Positions 27,165 to 37,978 of a stretch of 64,000 nucleotides of DNA are shown piece after piece. The notes beneath the pieces were generated by a model. That model was not told the origin of the DNA. It did no database searches and saw nothing but the letters and a program-made list of their open reading frames with translations. The stretch comes from Abelmoschus esculentus (taxonomy: Eukaryota > Streptophyta > Magnoliopsida > Malvales > Malvaceae). The position numbers and the translations under genes were made by a program. Every line of letters begins with the position of its first letter. Within the stretch, counting starts at the first letter, position 1. The DNA lies in NCBI GenBank assembly GCA_035048815.1, contig JAUCBN010000017.1:9048936-9112935 (forward strand), read 5' to 3'.

Positions 27165-29977
27165 TTAATAACTTTCGGTGGTCATTTTGTTGCGATTAAA
27201 ACGTGCATGTGTAAATGACCTTTATTGAGAATCAGTTCGAATTTTAACCGAGTAAAAAGCTAAAATTTTGAGATTAATCTGTATAATTATGTTCAAAAGC
27301 CCATAATTAACTATTTGAACTCATAAAATTTGATTTAATAAATTTTTGTTATCGTTTTGTAGCGATTAAAACGTGCATGTCTAAAGGGGCCTTATAGCGA
27401 ATCTGTTCGAATTTTAACCGAGTAAAAAGCTGAAAATTTGAGATTAATCTGTATAATTTTATTCAAAAGCCCATAATTAACAATTTGAACTCGTAGAATT
27501 TGATTTAATAACTTTTGGTTATCGTTTTGTTGCGATTAAAACGTGCATGTCAAGAGGGGCTTTATTGCGAATCCGTTCAAATTTTAATAGAGTAAAAAGC
27601 TAAAAATTTGAGATAAATCTGTATAATTATATTCAAAAGCCCATAATTAATAATTTGAACTCATAAAATTTGATTTAATAACTTTTGGTTGTCGTTTTAT
27701 TGCGATTAAAATGCGCAAGTCTAAATGACCTTTATTGTGAATCAGTTTGAATTTTAACCGAGTAAAAAGCTATAAATTTGAGATTAATCCGTATAATTAT
27801 GTTCAAAAGCCCATAATTAACAATTTAAACTCATAAAATTTGATTTAATAACTTTTTTTATTGTTTTATTATGATTAAAACATGTCTGTTTAAATGACCT
27901 TTATTGTGAATCAGTTCAAATTTTAACCGAATAAAAAGCTAAAAATTTTAGATTAATCTGTATAATTATGTTCAAAAGCCCATAATTAACAATTTGAACT
28001 CATAAAATTTGATTTAATAACTTTTGGTTGTCGTTTTGTTGCGATTAAAACATGCATGTCTAAATGACCTATATTAAGAATCAGTTCAAATTTTAACCGA
28101 GTAAAACGCTGAAAATTTGAGATTAATCTGTATAATTATGTTCAAAATCCCATAATTAACTATTTAAACTCATAAAATTTGATTTAATAACTTTTGGTTG
28201 TCGTTTTTCTACGATTAAAATGTGTAGGTCTAAATGACCGTGATTGAGAATCAGTTCGAATTTTAACTGAGTAAAAAGCTGAAAATTTTAGATTAATCTG
28301 TATAATTATGTTCAAAAGTCCATAATTAACAATTTGAACTCATTAAATTCAATTTAATAACTTTTGGTTGTCGTTTTGTTGCGATTAAAACGTGCATGTC
28401 TAAATGACCGTGATTGAGAATCAGTTCGAATTTTAACCGAGTAAAAAGCTAAAAATTTTAGATTAATCTGTATAATTATGTTCAAAAGCCCATAATTAAC
28501 AATTTGAACTCATAAAATTTGATTTAATAACTTTTGGTTGTCGTTTTGTTGCGATTAAAACATGCATGACTAAATAACATTTATTGAGAATCAGTTCAAA
28601 TTTTAACCGAGTAAAACGCTGAAAATTTGAGATTAATCTGTATAATTATGTTCAAAATCCCATAATTAACGATTTGAACTTATAAAATTTGATTTAATAA
28701 CTTTTGGTTGTCTTTTTTTTGCGATTAAAACGTGCATGTGTAAATGACCTTTATTGAGAATCAGTTCGAATTTTAACTGAGTAAAAAGCTGAAAATTTTA
28801 GATTAATCTGTATAATTATGTTCAAAAGTCCATAATTAACAATTTGAACTCATTAAATTCAATTTAATAACTTTTGGTTGTCGTTTTGTTGCGATTAAAA
28901 CGTGCATGTCTAAATGACTGTGATTGAGAATCAGTTCGAATTTTAACCGAGTAAAAAGCTAAAAATTTGAGATTAATCTGTATAATTATGTTCAAAAGCC
29001 CATAATTAACAGTTTGAACTCATTAAATTTGATTCAATAACTTTTGGTTGTCGTTTTGTTGCGATTAAAACGTGCATGTCTAAATGACCTTTATTAAGAA
29101 TTAGTTCGAATTTTAACGGATTAAAAAGCTGAAAATTTGAGATTAATCTGTATAATTATGTTCAAAAGTCCAGAATTAACAATTTGAACTCATAAAGTTT
29201 GATTTAATAACTTTTTATTATCGTTTTGTTGCGATTAAAACATGCATGTCTAAATGAACTTTATTGAGTATCAGTTCGAATTTTAACCGAGTAAAAAGCT
29301 GAAAATTTGAGATTAATCTGTATAATCATGTTCAAAAGCCCATAATTAACAATTTGAACTCATTAAATTTGATTTAATAACTTTTGGTTGTCATTTTATT
29401 GCGATTAAAACGTGCATATCTAAATGACCTTTATTGAGAATCAGTTCAAATTTTAACCGAGTAAAAAGCTGAAAATTTGAGATTAATCTATATAATTTTG
29501 TTCAAAAACCCATAATTAACAAATTGAACTCATTAAATTTGATTTAATAACTTTTGGTTGTCGTTTTATTGCGATTAAAACGTGCATATCTAAATGACCT
29601 TCATTGAGAATCAGTTCAAATTTTAACCGAGTAAAAAGCTGAAAATTTGAGATTAATCTATATAATTATGTTCAAAAACCCATAATTAACAAATTGAACT
29701 CATTAAATTTGATTTAATAAATTTTGATTGTCGTTTTGTTGCGATTAGAACGTGCATGTCTAAATGACCTTTATTGAGAATCAGTTCGAATTTTAACCTA
29801 GTAAAAAGCTGAAAATTTGAGATTAATCTGTATAATTATGTTCAAAAGTCCAGAATTAACAATTTGAACTCATAAAGTTTGATTTAATAACTTTTTATTA
29901 TCGTTTTGTTGCGATTAAAACATGCATGTCTAAATGAACTTTATTGAGTATCAGTTCAAATTTTAACCGAGTAAAAA
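27165..29977. repeat. 13-monomer higher-order repeat, copy E, rearranged
   Basis: It starts as a normal unit, then carries short patches from another array type (28057-28080 and 28160-28236, the latter with TTTTTCTACGATTAAAATG), repeats a three-monomer stretch, and near 29.5-29.9 kb returns to earlier unit positions before the LTR. It is interpreted as conversion and unequal exchange near the edge of the repeat. Confidence 0.75.
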
Positions 29978-30558
29978 TGTAACCCCTTAAGCCCAGCCTA
30001 GACGGAACCGGCACTAACGGGTTACACGGGGAATATCAAACCAAACCCGTGAAGGTTCGATTCAATAAACAACCCTAAAATCCGTTATATATATTTTTTT
30101 ATTTTATCTTACCTAGATGCACAATCTTATTCCTATGTGACAAGGTCTCATATAAAGCATTAACGGTAACACATTAATTAAAAACAAACATCCGATTAAA
30201 CACTAACATAGATTAAGGACTAAAACGTAAAACTTTTAGATTCAATTAGTAAAGTAGAAATTCTTTCCATCAATAATCAATTAAACATGCAAGAGTTCCT
30301 CATAGTAAATTTCAACTCAAACGGAGCATTCTAACATCATCAAATGCATGTTTCTCTAATTTAAGGATCAAAATGTAAATCTTCCAAAATACAAGGACTT
30401 CATCCAATTTAGGCTGACTATCTTGAAATTAAATCAACTTTATGCATGCATGCAAAATTTCAGCTCAAAATAACATCTACAAGTACCTTAATCGAGCAAA
30501 GGAAGATAACCGGGACTAAAATATAATTTCCAGCAACTTTCAATTCTAGGTGATCAAT

Positions 30559-30752
30559 GGTTTCGAAACCTTCCCAGTGGTTCCGAAACTTTTTGTAAAA
30601 GGTTTTGAAACTTTCCTGGAAAGTTCCGAAACTTATCGCGTCCAGTAGCATCCCAGAATTGAAACTGCCCGAAAGGTTTCGAAACCTTGTGAAGGTTTCG
30701 AAACTATTTGACAAAGGTTTCGGAACCTTCACCCAAAGGTTTCGAAACTTTG
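30559..30752. repeat. Cluster of GGTTTCGAAAC palindromic repeats in 3' LTR
   Basis: About eight copies of GGTTTCGAAAC or near variants (GGTTCCGAAAC, GGTTTTGAAAC, GGTTTCGGAACC) lie in roughly 190 bp. One stretch reads GGAACCTTCA, which fits the nGAAnnTTCn pattern of a heat-shock-element dimer. That resemblance is weak evidence of function. The cluster is the most GC-rich, symmetric part of the LTR. Confidence 0.8.
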
Positions 30753-31764
30753 GGTCTGTGACCAAAAGTTTCGTTACACTAAGTGCACACCAACTACTCA
30801 ATACTCAACCATTAATTAGAACCACTAAATGCATCAATCCTAAACATAATTAGCAACATATGGCACGTAATTAACAACGTCACGGACATCAATCAAGCTA
30901 TAGGCATGCTTCCTAGAGTATGATTAACAACATAACAATCATGCAAGTTCACACATCAACAATCCATACAATCCCAAAGCTCACAATTAACAATGATACA
31001 ATAATTGTCTTATTACAACATAAACCAAAGCCTAAGTACACACTCCTCACATAGGTTGTGTTACACATTGCCTTGCCCATTTTATTTGCCAAAAACATAC
31101 CAAATTCAGAGTGATTCTTCCCCTTGATTTCCTTGCCTCGAACGAAGCTCCAAGTGCCTTTATTTCTCTGCATGGATGAAAAGAGAGCTTAAGCAAACAT
31201 GCTTAGTGATGAAGCTCTACACAAATCATCAACGCATCTATTTAAAACCATGATGAAACCATAATTTACGATACTTTATTAAATCATGCATGCTAATATT
31301 TCATGCCTAAATTCATTAAATCATATGCATCCTTAAGTTCACATAATCTTATCAAAACAATTTATAAATGATGCTCAAACTTCTTCTCAAATTCATGTAT
31401 GTATATTGGCATTCTAGTGACCACTTTAATGTGAACCTTGAGCTCACCGAATACACGGATCCATGAGACTATTGTCTCGTCATGACACGAAATCACCATT
31501 GACATGACACGAAGTCACCATTGACATGACACGAAGTCACCATTAGCACTACCACGCACGATCGGACACATAGTCACCCTTGTTACGTATAGGTGGCTCT
31601 ACCACGCACGGTTGGACACAAAGTCACCCTTGTTACGTGTAGGCAATATTCTGTATTCTCAGTTTTGATTATAGTGCACTTAAGACAATCCTAATGACAT
31701 GTCATTCGTATTCGATTCTAAAGTTAGTGTCACTAAGCCAATATCATAATCAAATGTGCATGAT

Positions 31765-31990
31765 AACTTGCTGTTCATAATACATGCATAATATGTTCAA
31801 CAAATGAACCAAAAGTCATGCCAAAAGGCACCAATATATATATAAGGCAAATAACCATATTGTATTCCAAATCATATAACTTGCTGCTCATAATGCATGC
31901 ATAAATTGTTCAACAAATAAACCAAAAGCCATGCCCAAAGGCACCATTATATATAAGGCAAATAACCATATTGTACTCCAAATCGTTTCT
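31765..31990. repeat. 113-bp tandem duplication inside 3' LTR
   Basis: Two adjacent copies run from AACTTGCTG through AAAGGCACCA and ATATAAGGCAAATAACCATA, starting at 31765 and 31878. The same pair is in the right LTR (about 39628-39850). The solo LTR has a single copy starting near 12661. Each unit contains a TATATAA-type string, read on the element strand as CTTATATATA. Confidence 0.85.
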
Positions 31991-33548
31991 CATAATTTTT
32001 CATAATCATGGATGTTAAATAAGCTATGCATTTCAGCAAGTATCTCTCATGTATGCACCATTTCAAAACATGCTCATGCATTTCCATAAATCTCATACAT
32101 TATCAACATAATGCCTTTGTCAAATATAGACAAAACTTATATCGGTTTATCAAAAACATTTACATTACTTACTCTTGAACTATGGAAGGTTTTCACACTC
32201 TTCCATAGTCCCCAAAAACAGAACGTACCAAATGCGATTCGCTTTAAATCCGTAACCACTCACCAACAAGCGAAATGAGTATTCACCGCTATCCGATGAT
32301 CGCACCAACGCACCAGCACTCAAGCTTCTTCTTGTACCTCTTCTACAACATTAAAAACAGAGCATTCTCACATCATAACATGCTCAAACCAACAGCCATA
32401 ACCGATCACCATTAAACTACCAAAAACTTAGCCGAAAAGACCGTAAACTAAGCCGAAACGCATCCGAACAATATTAGCCCAAAACCTAACGAATCTAACA
32501 TCTAATCCACTTCAATTATGATCCAAAAACACATCCAAACCATCCTTATATCTCCAGCAATATTTAAGCATCTAAAACAGCCCATAAAACAACCGAAAAG
32601 CACCTTAAAACTACGTCGATTGCATTATTCCGGGATTAAATTAATTTGATATCAAATCAAGACTCAATTAATCATTAAATCAACATAAAAACATGATTGG
32701 ATTCATCTAATTTCCAGCATTAAATGAGATCCAAAAAGATTTCACAAAAACATCACAAAATCACTAGATCTAACATTAAAAACATAGAATCAAGTTTTTA
32801 TTCAAAGATTAGCAAGCTAATACTTGGGAATTTCAATAAAGAACCTTAGAAAAGAATAAAAATCCAGAAAATTACCTTCAAGATCTATTCACCAAAAATA
32901 TGTAATTTTCCCCTTCTTGATTCCTTGCAATTTGATGTAGATTTGATGAAATTGATGCTTAGGTTTTGTAAAGGATGGAAAGATGATGCAAGTGATGTAA
33001 TCTTTGTGGAAAAAGATACAAAAATCAGCAAGGAATTGAAGAGAAAAGATGAAAAGAAAGTGGAGAGAAAATGAGAGAAAAAGATGAGAGAAAAATGAGG
33101 AAAAAGTGGTTTTGAGAGAAAATGATTAAAAATCCAATTAAAGTAATTAAAAACACTTTTTGGTGAATAAATCATCATTAAAAATTAGAAATGGGTTTAC
33201 GGCCCTCTAGGGATTCTAAGTTTAGGTTGCTTTTCAATTTAGTCACTAAAACATCATATCTTTTGAAAATTACCAAATAGGTCCTCCAATTTTTTCCAAA
33301 AATTACAAATTGGTCACTTATGCATAATTAAGCATAACTAAAAATCATTATAAAATCCAAATTACTTTCTTTTAATCTTGAAACATATTTTTAATATTTC
33401 CAATCATATTCTAAAATTATTATTTTTCTTAATTAAAAATATCCTTATTTTATTTTCCCCGGAATAATGAATCGGAGAATCCGATTCGATCTGAATCGGA
33501 TTCTCCTAACTAAGCCTAAACTAATAACCCCAAAAACGGGATGTTACA

Positions 33549-33562
33549 ACTCTCCCCCTCTT
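33549..33562 (-). promoter_or_regulatory. Polypurine tract for plus-strand priming
   Basis: On the minus strand AAGAGGGGGAGAGT directly abuts the TGTAACATCCC start of the 3' LTR. This is the expected position and composition of a Ty3/gypsy polypurine tract, and it independently confirms minus orientation. Confidence 0.88.
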
Positions 33563-33589
33563 AAGAAAATTTCGTCCTTGAAATTTACC

Positions 33590-35113
33590 TCAAGTAAACA
33601 AGTAAGGAAACTGCTCCTCCATACTTTTCCATGTCTCCCAAGTTACCTCTTCGCCACCTCGGTGCTTCCAAAGCACTTTAACCAAACCTATGGTTCTTCC
33701 TCGAAAAACCTTTGTATCCACATCCAAAATCCTCACTGGTTCCTTCTCATAACTCATATCCGCCCTTAACTCAAACTCCTCAACTAGAACAACATGAAAA
33801 GGATCTGAACGATACTTACGAAGCATCGATACATTGAAACACATAATGCATCTTACTCAACTCCACCAGCAACCTCAACCGATAACAACCAATTGGCTTT
33901 AACACCTCATATGGCCCAAATAAACGATGACCCAACTTACTCTTACGTCCAAACCTCATCACCTTCTTCCATGGAGAAACCTTAAGAACACTTTGTCCCC
34001 AACAATATACTCTATCTCTCTACGCTTTAAATCGGCATAAGACTTTTGCCTATCCGAAGCTTCCTTAAGTTTAGCACATATCAACTTAACCTTCCCATCC
34101 GTATCTTTAAAACTTGAGGCAAAGAAACATACTTTTGCCCAACTTCTTTTCAACACAAAGGTGTACAACACCTATGCCCGTATAAAGCCTCAAACGGTGC
34201 CATCCGTATACTCGCTTGGAGCTACTGTTATATACAAACTCCACTAAAGACAACTGTTTCTCCCAAGAACCTTGAAACTCGATGACACAACCCCTCAACA
34301 TATCTTCCAAAGTCTGGATAACACGCTCAGACTGTCCATCCGTCTGTGGATGACAAGTTGTACTAAAGGTAAGCCTCCTACCCAAAGTAACCTACAAACT
34401 CCTCCAAAACTTAGATGTAAACCGCGGACCTCTATCCGATATGCTCAACTTCAGCATACTATGCGACTTCACCATCTCAGAAACATACAACTCTACCAAC
34501 TTATCCATAGATCATACTGTATGCAAGGCATGAAAATGTGCATGCTTTGAAAACCTATCAACAATAACCCATATAGAATCCTTCTTGGACTCCATCACAT
34601 CTTCCTTTAAACCAATCCAGAAGTACACACTTTTAAGATCCCTATACACCTTCACTCCACTCGGATGCATAGCAAACGAACTAGTATATGCTCCCGCTAA
34701 AATAGCTTACCTCAACTCCTGATCATCCGGCACCATAATCCGACCTCTAAAACATAACACCTCATCATCATCAAAACGATACTCGGTCGATCTACCCTTA
34801 GCCATATCCTCCACAAAAGGTACCAATGTCCCATCCTCTAACTGTTTCACCTTATCATCTCAACCAAGATAGGCTTTACTTATAACTCCACCACTCAACC
34901 ACCTTCCTTTGAAATACTCAACTTAGCAAACATCAATCTCAACTCAACTGTCGTCTTACGGCTCAAAGATTCAGCCATCACCTTAGCTTTTCCCTGGATG
35001 GTATGCAACAAACAACCCACACTTACCCTCTTTGGACAACCAACAAATTCTTTCCCCACACCAAAGCAGCAATGCACAAACCACCACACCATCTTAACCT
35101 CTATAGAAAACAT
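33590..35113 (-). pseudogene. Degenerate chromovirus pol: RNase H end, integrase, chromodomain
   Basis: Read on minus from high to low coordinates. The first piece has the RNase H-to-integrase spacer motif (GKAKVMAESLSRK, about 34985). The integrase N-terminal zinc region follows (MHPSGVKVYRDLKSVYFW, about 34640-34680). The core then follows, with IWVIVDRFSKHAHF (about 34570), ISDRGPRFTSKFW (about 34420) and CHPQTDGQSERV (about 34340), and then the C-terminal domain (RREIEYIVGDKVFLR). The tail is a chromodomain (VLWKHRGGEEVTWETW, ending YLFT near 33590). Of the catalytic triad, the second Asp and the Glu are visible. About 45-50 residues near 34590 are missing, removing the CxxC half of the zinc finger and the first Asp. 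In-frame stops lie near 34707, 34512 and 34392, and frameshifts near 34240, 33970 and 33840. Upstream of 35113 no reverse transcriptase can be found. The gene cannot make a working integrase. Confidence 0.9.
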
Positions 35114-37961
35114 AACTCAAAAGAAAGCCCCATAAGGTTGATAACCAACTCTTGGTAACCGCAACGGTTTCCATACCATCACCATTAAACTAACCTTAAT
35201 TGACATCCTCCCACATACCAAGTAACCAACTAAGCCTTTCACCAACCTCCACTCCACACAACAAACTTCAGACTAACTTTGCACAAAACTGTCAACATTG
35301 TCTTAAGCAAGCTCCACCACCACCACCAACTTCATTATGAGTCATACTAACCATATCACAACGTCACAACATATCATCCATTTACCTATGAATGAAAAAA
35401 CCCAACATCCAAACAACAACCTATGTCGGTCCTAAAAACTTTCAAATCTTATCATGCTATAGATACACCATTCACACATCTTTTCAATGGGACCTAGGAA
35501 CCCAAGAAAACCGTACTCCAACAAACGATTGATCCAACAAACCTCTTAAGAAAACTCCATACCATCGATAGAACTTACTACCAAACTTATGATGATTCTT
35601 CCCGACTTCAAGCCTGGGCACCCTTGCTACTAACAGTAACCCAAAGAAAATTGATACTCATTCTTACCTTATCAGCAAGATAAACATTTACATATGATTC
35701 AAACATAATCCAAACCATCTTAGTCGAAAACACATGTTTCTCCCCAACTCCTACCACAACATTCACCACCAAACCCATGGAAAAAGATTACCATAAGCCC
35801 TGCTCAAGATACCATTCCATCTCGACACTTTCCGTAACAACCATGCGGTTAACACAAAAAGATTCTCAACACAAAACTAACCTTGCCAAGAACATATCCT
35901 TCACTAGACCCTCAACAAACACTTTGCCACAACTTGTCCCCGATCAACTTTACAAAGGTTGGATTTCACTCATAGATCCACCATATAACTAGGTCTCCCT
36001 ATAGGTCAACCGAACATCTTCCCTTGTAACTCCACAACAACCAGGCTTATTCCACATAACAAACTCCCATTGCAAGCACCCTTATGTAAGCCAAGTCATC
36101 CCCAGTTGCTAACATTCTACAAAACATATCATACAAGAAACTTACCAACTTTGTGTCAACCTCAACATTATACTCATCACAACGATAATATCTCCAACTT
36201 AAGGTTTAGCCACCATAACCAACTCTATCAAGGTACAAAATTTAAAATCTACACATCATTAAGTGCCTTGACACTTAACCCAAAACTTTTTCCCATTATC
36301 AACTCATCAACAAACCAACTCTTACATTAACCATACCACCACAAAATCCAAGCTTGTAGAACCATTCCTTCCACTAGCTCCAACATCTCTTATTTTATAA
36401 CCTTACAAAAACGGTAATCATATTGATGAAACATCCACAAATACGAACCCACCGAACACAAAACCTCAAAACACTTTTTGATAAAAGCAAACCCACAAGA
36501 CTGAACAATCGATATAAACCATAAATTGTCCAGCGATTCACATTACACCACTTCAGAAATCAACGAAAACTAACTTTACCTGAAGCATATCCAACTTAAC
36601 ATCCTGTAAACACAACATATACACTTTCCTCCTTTATAGTACAACCAAACCTCTCAAGGTCACAACAATCTATGATTCAAACCCCCATTTTCATAACTCT
36701 CATACCAATATATATCTCATATTTTTACTTCTATCCTAACCATACCAGATCGGTTACAACCCCCGATCTAACTGCACACTAACCATACTACAAAGAATTT
36801 CTTGTACTTTCCACAAAAATAATTTCATATCACTTAGAAAAACACCAACCCGCCTTACTCTATAACACATGCTGCATCCTTGTTACAACCTCCAGATCTT
36901 AACTAGAGAGAACCCGCAAAACTCAGCCTTACCTTTAGTAATGACCAACTCAATCTAACCAAAACTCAGGATGTTTACCTCGGTTTCAAACATTCACAAC
37001 TCTGAGACCAACCACTCATTGTTCATCCAAGACTATTCCCTAACCAAAAGGGTAGCTTGCCCACTACACATTCAGCTTAACACCACAAGAAAGTTCTTTC
37101 AACCTCTTCTTTTTTCTTCCATACCTTCACCTTAAAAGAACCAACCACACTCCAGTTACACCCTCAAGGAGCTACTCGTAAGTGTGAACAAATGTATGCA
37201 TGATACCCTGTATGCCCTCATAAATGCCTATGCAAGTGCATATGCATGTAAATGCAATTTCTAATGTCATGCTCAAGAATGCATGCATGTCTTACATTAT
37301 CTATAAATATATACATATATGTGCTCTTAATCTATGCATGATTATTGTTCACACCCACAAATAACATCCTCAATTCCAACAACTTCAACTACCACCCTAT
37401 TGACAACTCCCAAGTCAGATTAGCAATAGCCGTACCAGCTTCAGCAGACTAACACGCCCCCGAAAGAACGGTGCAACACCACAAACTAACCTTCCGTCCT
37501 AACCGAAGGCACACTTACAGAGGAGGAAGAATTTACTCTTCCTTAACAGTCGTTTCATCTCCAAACTTAACCATGAAAGTTCATACCAACAGTATCTAGT
37601 GACTTACGTCTTAGAAACATATTCAAAAACTTTAAACATGCAGTTTAAAACATAATGTTCAACTAAAACAAAATTACATTCGGGCAAGATCCAAGGGAAA
37701 ACCGAGAGCATCTGAAAATATGTTGGCATTCACAATGTGTAACCGATAACCCCAGTTTAACCATCATTACGCAAAGTACAATCATCACGAATAGATTTTC
37801 ACACTCCAATAACATATCATGCTCAATCACACATATATCATGATCAATCGTACATTTAAGCATATAACTTAGCAATCCTATACATGCTTTAACCAACCAA
37901 CTACACACTTTACAAATCAACAACACATTTTACAAACCTTACAACACACTTTTCAAACCTG
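35114..37961 (-). other. Internal region of the gypsy element without recognisable gag, protease or RT
   Basis: 2.85 kb between the primer binding site and the pol remnant. On the element strand it is GT-rich with many stops in all frames. I looked for a CCHC knuckle, a D(T/S)G protease motif and the RT YxDD box and saw none. Short open frames (35777-35992 and 36070-36330 on plus, 37663-37926 on minus) have no family features. Around 37190-37340 there is a run of ATGCATG-like and TATATA strings. It may be a leader or spacer retained after gag-RT loss, or sequence too decayed to read. Confidence 0.6.
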
Positions 37962-37973
37962 GCTCTGATACCA
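37962..37973 (-). promoter_or_regulatory. Primer binding site, complementary to initiator tRNA-Met
   Basis: On the minus strand TGGTATCAGAGC is the classic plant LTR-element primer site matching the 3' end of initiator tRNA-Met. It lies five bases (TTTGG) after the terminal CA of the 5' LTR, and fixes the element's orientation as minus. Confidence 0.93.
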
Positions 37974-37978
37974 CCAAA

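Larger units (their letters stand above)
14315..29977. repeat. Satellite block 2: ~170-bp monomer array
   Basis: About 92 monomers of the same family, continuing in phase from block 1. The first 3.7 kb is heterogeneous and rich in a variant monomer carrying AAAGGGGCTTTATAGCGAAT in place of AAATGACCTTTATTGAGAAT. Between 17030 and 17410 several monomers are truncated or fused. From about 17.65 kb the array is organised into a 13-monomer higher-order repeat. The block ends abruptly at the LTR starting at 29978. No genes or RNA features were seen. Confidence 0.97.
29978..33548 (-). repeat. 3' LTR (complete), Ty3/gypsy
   Basis: 3571 bp, beginning TGTAACCCC and ending GGGATGTTACA on the plus strand, so TGTAACATCCC opens the LTR on the element strand. 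It aligns with the solo LTR at 10918-14309 but is longer, partly because of a 113-bp tandem duplication (unit starts at 31765 and 31878). It contains the TTTCGAAA palindrome cluster (30559-30752), GTCACC tandem repeats (31481-31644) and a tract around 33000-33130 that is pyrimidine-rich on the element strand. No gene is apparent inside it. Confidence 0.93.

Noticed and set aside
30719..30732. Heat-shock element in the LTR
   Set aside because: One GGAACCTTCA fits the dimer pattern, but a functional element needs three units in phase; the TTTCGAAA motifs have the wrong spacing.
35777..36330. Two plus-strand open frames in the gypsy internal region
   Set aside because: Antisense to the element, short, low-complexity and without ordered family motifs.
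37962..37973. Partial tRNA gene near the gypsy internal region
   Set aside because: The tRNA match is only the 12-base primer site; no cloverleaf or A/B boxes adjoin it.
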